DNA from: CAZXCQ01 sp964639275
GTDB lineage: Bacteria; Desulfobacterota; DSM-4660; Desulfatiglandales; Desulfatiglandaceae
Direction: 5' to 3'
Assembly (NCBI GenBank): GCA_964639275.1
Contig: CAZXCQ010000073.1
Location: 1-23,460, forward strand
DNA length: 23,460 nucleotides
Of the stretch, positions 1 to 6,799 are shown piece by piece (within the stretch, counting starts at the first letter, position 1; each line of letters opens with the position of its first letter). The notes below the pieces were generated by a model. It saw only the letters and a list, made by a program, of their open reading frames with translations, had not been told where the DNA came from and made no database searches. The position numbers and the translations under genes were made by a program.

Positions 1-2
1 TG

Positions 3-86
3 GCACGTGATTTCTTTACGCTCTCTTACGGGCGAGTTATACACCCGAAAAACGGAATCCCCATTGCCCGGATTTCAAAGGGCTAA
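3..86 (+). CDS. possible C-terminal end of an upstream gene (partial)
   Basis: The frame is open from the window edge to TAA at 84-86 and encodes 27 residues ending in GRVIHPKNGIPIARISKG. The peptide has a natural-looking composition and could be the tail of a gene entering from the left, but I do not recognise the family. A second frame (1-135) is also open, so the reading is uncertain. A weak sigma70-like pair (TTTACG at 15-20, TATACA at 38-43, 17-base spacer) lies inside the stretch and could instead be a promoter for the next gene. Confidence 0.3.
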   Translation, partial: ARDFFTLSYGRVIHPKNGIPIARISKG

Positions 87-133
87 AGTGTTACGAAATG
101 TGGTAGTTAACCAGGTTACGGAAAAGGATCTAT

Positions 134-148
134 GACTTAAATCAAGTC
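134..148. repeat. small inverted repeat upstream of the UxaA-family gene
   Basis: GACTT, a five-base spacer (AAATC) and AAGTC form a perfect 5-bp dyad ending nine bases before the ribosome binding site of the next gene. It could be an operator half-site pair or a short hairpin near the start codon. It does not fit the FNR consensus well (the left half matches only 3 of 5). Function is unknown. Confidence 0.3.
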
Positions 149-170
149 GGGCTCTGTAAGGAGGTGCAAT

Positions 171-1679
171 ATGCATATGACCAAAGACGTTATCGTAATC
201 AATGAAATGGACTCCGTCGCAGTTGCCATCAGGAAACTCATGAAAAAGGAGACCATAAACATTAATGGAAAAGAGATTACCGTCAAGGATGATATTCCAG
301 TTCCCCACAAGATCGCGTTAAAGGAGATCAAAAAGGACGACGCTATCATCAAGTATGGTTATCCGATCGGTTTTGCAACACAGGATATCAAAGAAGGAGA
401 GTGGGTCCATGTGCATAATATACAATCCGCTCTGACAGAGTCTGTTTCTTATGAATACCATCCAGAACGCGCTCCCAGCATACATCCCCTGATTTCCAGA
501 GATATGGCTTTCAATGGATACAAGCGCGAAGATGGTGGATTGGGTATACGTAACTATGTTTTTATTCTTCCTACTGTGTTTTGCGTAAACGGCCCCATCA
601 CCAAGCTTGCCGCCATGGCGAACAGTGAGATGCCAGCATCCGATCGGTTCGATGGGTTTCTTCCATTTGCTCATGAATGTGGATGCGGGGAGACCGGCGA
701 TAATCTCTCATATACAAGGTCAATCCTGGCAGGCCTATCGAAAAATCCCAACGCCGCCGGGGTTCTTTTCGTCGGCCTAGGGTGTGAAATTAACGACATA
801 GAATCCTTTAAACCGAGCCTTGGGGATTTCGATCCACAGCGCATCAAATTCATCACCATGCAGGATGTGGAAGACGAATTCGAGGAATCGATGAAGCTTT
901 TGCGAGAACTCCAGGCACATGCAATGACCTATAAAAGAGAACCCGCACCGATTTCTAAACTGATCGTAGGGACCAACTGCGCGGGATCAGATGGCTTTTC
1001 AGGTCTGACAGCAAATCCGCTCGTTGGGGAGTTTACCGATATACTGACAGCCAAGGGAGGGACATCGGTGATGACGGAAGTGCCGGAGATGTTCGGTGCC
1101 GAGCAGATTTTGATGGACCGGGCCGTCAATGAAGTTGTCTTTCATGACATTGAGATATTGATCCGCAATGCTAAGGCCTATTACAAGAAATACGGCATAG
1201 AGGTTAGCAAAAATCCCACGACGGGTAACTACCAGGGCGGGCTCTCCACCCTTGAGGAAAAGTCTCTCGGATGCACGGAAAAGGGGGGGAAATCCAAGGT
1301 CACTGATGTGATCCCATATGGGGAACGGGTATCAGTCCCCGGGCTGAATCTCCTGAACGCGCCCGGACATGATCTTGTGAGCATTACCGGTCAGGTAGCC
1401 GCAGGGTGCACGCTGATCATCTTCACAACCGGCCGTGGCACGCCGGGCGGGTTTGCGGCACCGGTCCTGCGGGTTACGACCAACAGCGATATCTTCAACA
1501 GGAAACGGAATTGGGCTGATTTCGATGCCGGGCGCCTGTTCAGCGGGACGAGTATGAAAGACTTGACGGAAGATCTGGTCGATCTAATACTTAAAGTCGC
1601 CAACGGCGAGGTCAGGACAAATACAGAAGTAAACAATTATTTCGAAATGGGTATCTGGCGCGACGGGATCACAACGTGA
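171..1679 (+). CDS. UxaA-family hydratase/lyase (altronate dehydratase-like), two-domain form
   Basis: The 502-residue protein has the full two-domain layout of altronate dehydratase. An N-terminal SAF-like module (about 1-90, with PHKIAL at 45-50 and a YGYPIGFAT...VHVHN segment at 62-83) is followed by the large UxaA domain beginning NGYKREDGGLGIRNY at 115-129. Conserved blocks include HECGCGETGD at 168-177, GLGCE near 202 and NCAGSDGFSGLTANP from 269, whose cysteines fit the metal-binding site of the family. Known members dehydrate altronate or galactarate with Fe/Mn. The related SuyAB enzyme splits sulfolactate, so the substrate here is open. AAGGAGG nine bases upstream supports the ATG at 171. 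The gene converges on the DUF362 gene and has no recognisable sugar-acid partner in the window. Confidence 0.85.
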   Translation: MHMTKDVIVINEMDSVAVAIRKLMKKETININGKEITVKDDIPVPHKIALKEIKKDDAIIKYGYPIGFATQDIKEGEWVHVHNIQSALTESVSYEYHPERAPSIHPLISRDMAFNGYKREDGGLGIRNYVFILPTVFCVNGPITKLAAMANSEMPASDRFDGFLPFAHECGCGETGDNLSYTRSILAGLSKNPNAAGVLFVGLGCEINDIESFKPSLGDFDPQRIKFITMQDVEDEFEESMKLLRELQAHAMTYKREPAPISKLIVGTNCAGSDGFSGLTANPLVGEFTDILTAKGGTSVMTEVPEMFGAEQILMDRAVNEVVFHDIEILIRNAKAYYKKYGIEVSKNPTTGNYQGGLSTLEEKSLGCTEKGGKSKVTDVIPYGERVSVPGLNLLNAPGHDLVSITGQVAAGCTLIIFTTGRGTPGGFAAPVLRVTTNSDIFNRKRNWADFDAGRLFSGTSMKDLTEDLVDLILKVANGEVRTNTEVNNYFEMGIWRDGITT

Positions 1680-1757
1680 CTCACATGCGTTCATAAATTA
1701 TGGGTCTACCTCGTCTCCCTTCGGACGATGAGAGCTCTTTACGGCCGAATGAGATTT

Positions 1758-1802
1758 GACCCGAATTGAGCGATTTTTCATAAAAACCGCTCAATTCGGG
1801 TC
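1758..1802. terminator. bidirectional hairpin between convergent genes
   Basis: A perfect 15-bp stem (GACCCGAATTGAGCG at 1758-1772 and its complement at 1788-1802) is continued, after an A/C mismatch, by TTTTT/AAAAA around a CAT loop. It sits in the 178-base gap between the convergent UxaA-family and DUF362 genes and looks symmetric from either strand. This fits a shared terminator or mRNA 3'-end stabiliser, although there is no long T run directly after the stem. I see no gene in this gap. Confidence 0.6.
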
Positions 1803-1857
1803 TAAACTGATCGTTTTCCTACCCTGAAGATTCGGTCTACGGTTCTGGCAAAAGGGT

Positions 1858-3030
1858 CTATGTGGGCAGTCTCTGGCCCAATTTGCTTTGCCAGCTGGTA
1901 TTTTCACCGCCCGTCTGCCTGGCGGCTTCCGGAACAGGGTTGGCGGCAAATTGCACATCGGCTATGGAATTACCAACCACTTCGATGCCCTTCATGGTTC
2001 CCAGACCCATTTCATTGGCCATTCTAATATGGCCTATGGCTGCTGCATTAAAACCCATGATGGTTGTTCCCACCGTGTCACAGGCCACATAATCCGGACC
2101 TGCTACTATAGTATTCAATGGTTTGGCATCCACCTTTAGAGGCCCCAGGCCCTCACCTGCAAAAATCCCGGTAATAATGCCAAAATTTCTCTTCACACGA
2201 TCCTTGACGATTGCTGTCAGATCCACAATCACATCAGCGATATTGGAATGGGGCAGTCCAGACTTATAGCTGCCGTACACTTTATTTGCCGGAAGCCCGA
2301 TAAAGTTCTTCATGGTCATGGTCGTACCCGCCCACATGTGGGTCTTCATAGGGGCAACGCTCACCATCACATCAACCTTATCAATAGTGTCGAATATGGC
2401 ATAATCAGGAAGTGACAGCGGCTTGGGGGCCTTCATCTTGGTATAGGGGGTGCCGTCGAAATAAAGGGTCTCTATAGCCGGGTCCTTCAATGCGGCAACG
2501 CCTGCTTCGTAGCCGCACTCTTGGAAAAAGCTGTGGCAATTGCTGGCATTGCTCTCGGCGATGATGACCTTTTGGGCCCCTTGCGCCCTTGCCATCTTTG
2601 CTACAGCGATGGCCACCCTGGGATCGGAGATCGTTGCCATAGCGCGCGCAACGGAATAGTTGTCCATAAGAAAAAATCCTAGATGCGGCACCTGGACGAC
2701 ATTGGGCTTGACAAGAACGGTGTCCCCTTTCTTTACGGGAAGTCCACCGACTAGGTTGCAGGCCTCTTGCAGCATTCCTTCAATTTCTGCCATGCTTTCG
2801 GGTGTCCAACTGACCTGCATCAATCCCAGTTTTTTCTTCGATTTTAGGGTGTCATCTCCCCAGACTGAAAGATTGAAGCTCAAGCTCTTACCGAGGTCCT
2901 GGCTGCTTTTGACAACGGCGACGGCCGTCTTGGTCTTGGCCTTGAGTATTGCAGGGAATCCACCCAGGGCGACTGCCCCTGCAATGACCCCCGAAGTCTT
3001 GAGAAAATCCCTCCTTCCCATCTCTCTCAT
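1858..3030 (-). CDS. Tat-exported DUF362 domain protein
   Basis: The 390-residue protein begins with a clear twin-arginine signal: GRRDFLK at residues 5-11, then a hydrophobic stretch to about residue 28 (AGAVALGGFPAIL). It should therefore be exported folded, which is typical of proteins that acquire a cofactor in the cytoplasm. The body matches DUF362: KKGDTVLVKPNVV near 100, MVSVAPMKTHMWAGTTMTMK in the middle and a glycine-rich C-terminal part. DUF362 proteins have no settled enzymatic role. Some carry an added 4Fe-4S ferredoxin domain, but none is visible here (no CxxCxxC cluster). AAAGGAGGG lies upstream of the ATG on the minus strand. The leader contains stacked hairpins. No partner gene is adjacent. 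Confidence 0.8.
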   Translation of the reverse strand: MREMGRRDFLKTSGVIAGAVALGGFPAILKAKTKTAVAVVKSSQDLGKSLSFNLSVWGDDTLKSKKKLGLMQVSWTPESMAEIEGMLQEACNLVGGLPVKKGDTVLVKPNVVQVPHLGFFLMDNYSVARAMATISDPRVAIAVAKMARAQGAQKVIIAESNASNCHSFFQECGYEAGVAALKDPAIETLYFDGTPYTKMKAPKPLSLPDYAIFDTIDKVDVMVSVAPMKTHMWAGTTMTMKNFIGLPANKVYGSYKSGLPHSNIADVIVDLTAIVKDRVKRNFGIITGIFAGEGLGPLKVDAKPLNTIVAGPDYVACDTVGTTIMGFNAAAIGHIRMANEMGLGTMKGIEVVGNSIADVQFAANPVPEAARQTGGENTSWQSKLGQRLPT

Positions 3031-3057
3031 AGCTGACCCTCCTTTCTTCGGTCATGC

Positions 3058-3132
3058 CACCGGCTTAGCCTGCGCGGTGAAAATATGAAGCGCCCAAAAC
3101 CGGGCAGTAATGTGAGCCACCCAAAAGGTGGC
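3058..3132 (-). other. three consecutive hairpins in the leader of the DUF362 gene
   Basis: Read on the minus strand, the leader holds GCCACC/GGTGGC (3116-3132, loop of five), GCCC/GGGC (3092-3105) and CACCG/CGGTG (3058-3079), followed by the ribosome binding site and start at 3030. The first two have look-alike sequences around a TTTT or GGTTTT loop. I could not match this to a known riboswitch consensus. It may be a structured leader or a palindromic repeat. Apart from these hairpins I see nothing in 3031-3175. Confidence 0.35.
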
Positions 3133-3194
3133 GGGCCTCCAAAATATATGTTGATTAATCCCTTAAACCTTCGCGCTATGCGGGTATGTTAGTG

Positions 3195-3211
3195 ATTTGG
3201 TAAAACCAAAT
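3195..3211. repeat. short 7-bp hairpin (ATTTGGT/ACCAAAT)
   Basis: ATTTGGT and ACCAAAT flank a three-base AAA loop. It lies about 50 bases upstream of the recognisable start of the IS200-like remnant. It could be part of the element's structured left end, since IS200/IS605 ends carry small hairpins. This link is inference. Confidence 0.25.
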
Positions 3212-3260
3212 ACCTCCTTCAGATAAAGAGAGGTGACCCCAGAGACCAACGAGCAGTATC

Positions 3261-3503
3261 CAAAGCGACCATATCCATTTGGCCCTGTCTTTTCCCCCTA
3301 AGTACTTTATTTCACAAATGGTGGATTTTCTGAAAAGAAAAAGTGCTTTCAAAATGTTCCATACAAATAGTGAAATGAGGAAGGGGTATTGGGGAAGGCA
3401 TTTTTCGGCAACGGGAGACTGTGTAAGGACAGCAGGTCCCGACGAGGAGCACCTCAGAAAGCATGTAAGGTGGCAGCTGCGAAGGGATGAGAACATGGAT
3501 TAG
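3261..3503 (+). pseudogene. tnpA: IS200/IS605-family Y1 transposase remnant (C-terminal half)
   Basis: From 3261 the frame reads QSDHIHLALSFPPKYFISQ, then MVDFLKRKSA, RKGYWGRHFS, and ends ...RWQLRRDENMD with TAG at 3501-3503. This is the IS200-type TnpA pattern: the HUH motif (HIH at 3270-3278), PPKY, a FLKxKSA helix, the YWGxHFWARG block and the C-terminal DEExxRxYxxxQ helix. The protein is about half of the usual 140-150 residues, and a TGA at 3234-3236 closes the frame upstream. The residue that should be the nucleophilic Tyr is His (CAT at 3462-3464), and HFWARGY is changed to HFSATGD. The element is therefore decayed and cannot move itself. An open reading exists from TTG at 3279, but I see no reason to think it is expressed. 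Confidence 0.72.
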
Positions 3504-3554
3504 CTCAAGCTATGGGGGAAAAGCACCTTGACCCTTTTAGGGCCAGCCTTCAAA

Positions 3555-3576
3555 CCACCCCTTTTAAGGATGGTGG
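3555..3576. repeat. hairpin downstream of the transposase remnant, possible IS right-end structure
   Basis: CCACC at 3555-3559 pairs with GGTGG at 3572-3576, and inside it CCTT pairs with AAGG around TT, giving nine pairs with an AT bulge. A smaller CCCT/AGGG hairpin lies at 3532-3542. Subterminal hairpins just after tnpA are typical of IS200/IS605 right ends. The exact end of the element cannot be set from one copy. Apart from this and the palindrome at 3709 I see nothing in 3504-3806. Confidence 0.4.
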
Positions 3577-3708
3577 CTGACTTGAGTCGTATGGCCTATT
3601 GTGGATAATACCCCTTTTTTATAACCATCTTAACGACATTCCGAGTTCATTTGTTAACATACATAAGAGAAAAAAATCTGACAATAAAAAAATTCCATTA
3701 TTTCAAAT

Positions 3709-3731
3709 TGAGTTCTATAATGCGGAACTCA
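3709..3731. promoter_or_regulatory. operator-like palindrome over a TATAAT hexamer
   Basis: TGAGTTC (3709-3715) and GAACTCA (3725-3731) form a perfect 7-bp dyad around nine bases, and TATAAT occupies 3716-3721 inside it. The TTC...GAA core recalls operators of IclR-type repressors, but this is only a resemblance. There is no convincing -35 box, and downstream on the plus strand lies only the 3' end of mogA in antisense. If it is a promoter, its gene is gone or not recognised. Confidence 0.3.
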
Positions 3732-3806
3732 CATGGCCGGCCTTATTGACATACTAAACCTTTTCCCAGCCCTTTCAAGGTGGAATTAACGAGTAGATGA
3801 TAATAA

Positions 3807-4304
3807 TCACATGGCGCAATCCGATGGGTCGCCCGCCAGTTTTGACAGGGCATGGTTCAGTGCCGGCAATACAACCGAGAGATTCTCGCTGGCACCCCGG
3901 GGGCTGCCCGGGAGGTTTATGATCAGACAGCCACCCCTGACCCCTGCCATTGCCCGGGATATCATGGCATAGGGTGTCTTTTTGAGGCTTTCGGCACGCA
4001 TGGCCTCTGCCATCCCAGGGACCTCGAAATCAATGACCTCTTCCATGGCCTGGGGAGTCACATCGGTGGGGCTGAGCCCGGTTCCACCGGAGGTAACGAT
4101 CAGCGAAAGCCTGTCTCTGTCCACCCATCTCTTGAGGGTATCAACGATCTGTTCTTGCTTATCGGGGACGATCTTTTTCTTGAGGACCAAAAATCCTTCC
4201 CCCGCAAGCATCCGGGCGACTATCCTGCCGCTCTCATCCTCTCTGAGGTCCCGAGATCCCTTGTCGCTGATCGTCAGGACGCCAGTCTTGACCCCTCTAT
4301 CCAT
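3807..4304 (-). CDS. mogA: molybdopterin adenylyltransferase, MogA/MoaB family
   Basis: The 165-residue protein has the MoCF-binding fold signature: GVLTISDKGSRDL at 8-20, TSGGTGLSPTDVTPQA at 71-86 and LPGSPRGASENL at 131-142. These segments bind molybdopterin and ATP in the family, whose members adenylate molybdopterin before metal insertion in the cytoplasm. Length is normal for MogA/MoaB. MogA and MoaB cannot be separated with certainty here. The ATG lies nine bases after the stop of the EF-G-like gene on the same strand. GGGG is directly upstream and AAGGA lies 13 bases before the start, so the ribosome binding site is only fair and coupling to the upstream gene is likely. No other molybdenum cofactor gene is in the window. 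Confidence 0.88.
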   Translation of the reverse strand: MDRGVKTGVLTISDKGSRDLREDESGRIVARMLAGEGFLVLKKKIVPDKQEQIVDTLKRWVDRDRLSLIVTSGGTGLSPTDVTPQAMEEVIDFEVPGMAEAMRAESLKKTPYAMISRAMAGVRGGCLIINLPGSPRGASENLSVVLPALNHALSKLAGDPSDCAM

Positions 4305-4313
4305 CCCCAGCGG

Positions 4314-6392
4314 TTATTCCTTTTCCTGCGCGGCCGCTATGACCTTTTCCGCCAGCGGGCCAGGCATTTCCTCATAGTGGGAGGGTTTCATCCAGAACGT
4401 ACCCCGGCCCCCGGTAAGGGAATTAAGATCCAGTGCGTACATCAGGACTTCGGCCATGGGGACATGGGCCTTGATCACCTGATACTTGCCCTTGCTGTCC
4501 ACCCCCAGGACCCTTCCGCGTCGGCCGTTCAGATCGCCCATTACATCCCCCATCACCTCCTCGGGGACGGTGACTTCAATTTCCATAATGGGTTCGAGCA
4601 TGGTCGGGTTTGCCTCCTGCATCGCCCTTTTGAGGCACATGCTGGCCGCAATCTTGAATGCCATTTCAGAGGAGTCCACATCATGCGACTTGCCGTCAAA
4701 AAAGCGGACCTTCAGGTCCACCACGGGATAGCCCGCAAGGATACCACTGGTGAGGGCCTCATTGAGACCCTTTTCCACGGCAGGTACAAAATTCCGGGGC
4801 ACATTCATCCCGCTCAGGGCCTCGTCAAACTCAAACCCCGTCCCCTTTTCCAAGGGCGAGACATCAAAATGGACTTCGGCAAACTGTCCTCGACCCCCGG
4901 TTTGCTTCTTGTGACGGTAGATGACGTTTTGGACCGGTTTTTTGATGGTCTCCCGGTAAGGGACTTTGACCGGACTGAGATCAACCTCCACCCCAAACTT
5001 TCGGTTCAGTTTTTCACATGTGGCCTCCAGATGGATCTGCCCCGCGCCCGAGAGGACGATCTCTGATGTGGATTGATCCCTGTGCAGCCTCAGGGTGGGG
5101 TCTTCTTCGAGGAGCTTGCCCAAAGAGGTAAAGACCTTGTCCTCGCTACCCTTGACCTTTGCCGCAACCGCATAAGATATGACCGGCGGCAGCGGTTCAG
5201 CTGACTGGTAAATGACAGGATCATTTTCGGCGCACAGGGTGTCACCCGTGGATGTCTGTTTTAACTTGGCGATCGCAACAATGTCTCCAGGACCCACCAT
5301 CTCCACTGACCGCTGTTTCTTCCCCTCCATAAGGAGAAGCTGGCCAAACTTCTCCTTCACTTCCTTGTTGGCATTGTAAACCGTTGAATCGGACTCGAGC
5401 GTTCCGGAGAAGGCCCTCAGCAGTGTCAGTTTCCCTGCAAAGGGATCGGCAACGGTCTTAAAGACAAGGGCAGAAAAAGGCGCATCTGGCGAGGAGGGCC
5501 TTTCAACCCTTTCTTCACTGCCAGGTCTTACCCCTTCCCGGGCCCCCCTTTCAACCGGAGAGGGGAGCCCCTGGATGATCAGGTCCATCAACTGGGGGAC
5601 ACCAATGTTCAAGATCGCCGAACCACCGACCATGGGAACGACCACTCCCGACTTGACTCCCTGGGTAAAGGTCGCTTCTATCTCGGTATGGGAAATCTCT
5701 TCCCCTTCAAGATACTTCTCCATCAGTTCATCGCTAACTTCGACGATATTCTCCATCATCTTTTCTCGCCACTCTTCGACGATGTCCGCCATATCAGTAG
5801 GGATATCGGAGGTTTCAAATTTGCCGCTTCCGTCCTTGCTGTAAAGATAGGCCTTTTTCTTGATCAGATCTACCAGCCCTTCAAACTTGTCTTCTGCACC
5901 TATGGGGATAAGGACCGGTGTCGCCTTTATCTCGAAGGCCTGCGAGGCCTGTTCCACGACCTTGAAGAAATCAGCCCGCTCCCTATCTAGTTTGTTGATA
6001 AAGATAATCCTGGGCAGCCCCTGCGCGTCTGCAAATGTCCACACCTTTTCCGTTCCGACCTTTACCCCTGCCGTGGCGTCAATGACCACGACCGCTCCAT
6101 CGGCCGCCTGGAGGGAAAATTTCGTGTCAGAGAGAAAATTGTCATCCCCGGGGGTATCGATAAGGTTTATGGTGTTCTTTTTCCAGGTGAGGTTGTGAAA
6201 GGCGGTGCTAATGGTGATCCCCCTCTTTATCTCCTCCGGCTCAAAATCCAGGTTTGATGTGCCATCGTCCACCCTGCCGGGTCTGGTGGTGGCCTTTCCA
6301 TCAAACAGCATTGCCTCGGCAAGTGAAGTCTTTCCCGAGCCCACATGGGCGATAAGAGCGACATTCCTCAATTCTTCTACCTTTTTTTCCAT
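4314..6392 (-). CDS. elongation factor G-like GTPase (EF-G paralogue)
   Basis: The 692-residue protein has the EF-G domain order: a GTPase domain (1-280), a charged linker (about 285-305), domain II starting near residue 305, then domains III to V ending with the domain V ferredoxin-like fold. G motifs are AHVGSGKTS (15-23), RGIT (57-60), DTPGDDNF (79-86) and NKLD (133-136). Canonical EF-G has AHIDAGKTT and DTPGHVDF, so the P-loop differs and the catalytic His is Asp. This places it with the EF-G-like (FusA2-type) group, whose role in translation is poorly defined, rather than with the essential translocase. AGAGAGGG precedes the ATG, and a strong minus-strand promoter lies about 65 bases upstream. 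It forms a unit with mogA. Confidence 0.85.
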   Translation of the reverse strand: MEKKVEELRNVALIAHVGSGKTSLAEAMLFDGKATTRPGRVDDGTSNLDFEPEEIKRGITISTAFHNLTWKKNTINLIDTPGDDNFLSDTKFSLQAADGAVVVIDATAGVKVGTEKVWTFADAQGLPRIIFINKLDRERADFFKVVEQASQAFEIKATPVLIPIGAEDKFEGLVDLIKKKAYLYSKDGSGKFETSDIPTDMADIVEEWREKMMENIVEVSDELMEKYLEGEEISHTEIEATFTQGVKSGVVVPMVGGSAILNIGVPQLMDLIIQGLPSPVERGAREGVRPGSEERVERPSSPDAPFSALVFKTVADPFAGKLTLLRAFSGTLESDSTVYNANKEVKEKFGQLLLMEGKKQRSVEMVGPGDIVAIAKLKQTSTGDTLCAENDPVIYQSAEPLPPVISYAVAAKVKGSEDKVFTSLGKLLEEDPTLRLHRDQSTSEIVLSGAGQIHLEATCEKLNRKFGVEVDLSPVKVPYRETIKKPVQNVIYRHKKQTGGRGQFAEVHFDVSPLEKGTGFEFDEALSGMNVPRNFVPAVEKGLNEALTSGILAGYPVVDLKVRFFDGKSHDVDSSEMAFKIAASMCLKRAMQEANPTMLEPIMEIEVTVPEEVMGDVMGDLNGRRGRVLGVDSKGKYQVIKAHVPMAEVLMYALDLNSLTGGRGTFWMKPSHYEEMPGPLAEKVIAAAQEKE

Positions 6393-6456
6393 ATTTAAAC
6401 CCTCTCTTTACCTAAACCAAATTTTAAATACCGCTAGTTTGATGATTTAGCAAAAA

Positions 6457-6486
6457 ATTATAACTCAGACGGCACGCTTTTGACAA
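6457..6486 (-). promoter_or_regulatory. sigma70-type promoter for the EF-G-like gene and mogA
   Basis: On the minus strand TTGTCA (6481-6486) is followed by an 18-base spacer and a perfect TATAAT (6457-6462). Transcription would begin near 6450 and give a leader of about 55 bases before the ATG at 6392. The match is 5 of 6 and 6 of 6. Placement between the divergent genes supports it. Confidence 0.65.
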
Positions 6487-6735
6487 AAAATGGTGGCCCG
6501 AGAATCATTGCATACCCCAGAGTAATTTCAACCGGTCATAGAGACCGAGAGCTGCTTTTCCGGAATACAGGATAGATGTTTGGAGATGATTGGAACCCCT
6601 GGTGAGACCCCGTAAGCACACTGTGTATGGTTTCCTTGTGGAATGATGCAATATTAGAAATCCTAAAAGGTAATTAGTCAAACTACATCAACAATTAAAT
6701 CAAAGTCAAGCCAAGAATAGGACCGGACTTTTTTA
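6487..6735. other. non-coding stretch between divergent promoters
   Basis: No gene is recognisable on either strand. The only clear structure is a hairpin with CGGTC (6533-6537), loop ATAGA and GACCG (6543-6547). The stretch is AT-richer than the coding sequence around it. It is longer than needed for two divergent promoters, so a small RNA or a lost gene is possible, but nothing in the sequence shows this. Confidence 0.3.
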
Positions 6736-6763
6736 TTGCCAATTTTGAGAAATATGCTATACT
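6736..6763 (+). promoter_or_regulatory. sigma70-type promoter upstream of the recombinase gene
   Basis: TTGCCA (6736-6741), a 16-base spacer and TATACT (6758-6763) each match the consensus at 5 of 6 positions. The start site would be near 6770, about 30 bases before the recombinase reading frame. This may be the entry promoter for the long plus-strand run that begins with the recombinase and hslVU. Confidence 0.55.
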
Positions 6764-6799
6764 TACTAGTTCTGAACAGGAATAGAGAAAAATCGGCTA

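Noticed and set aside
15..43. TTTACG-N17-TATACA as a promoter for the UxaA-family gene
   Set aside because: Each box matches only 4 of 6 positions and it overlaps a possible coding tail, so it is too weak to list on its own.
3031..3175. Known riboswitch upstream of the DUF362 gene (molybdenum cofactor, cyclic-di-GMP, SAH)
   Set aside because: Stems are present but the conserved core bases of these classes are not.
3852..5066. 404-codon plus-strand open frame
   Set aside because: It lies antisense to mogA and the EF-G-like gene, whose proteins have clear family motifs. Its own translation is His- and Pro-rich without any recognisable domain.
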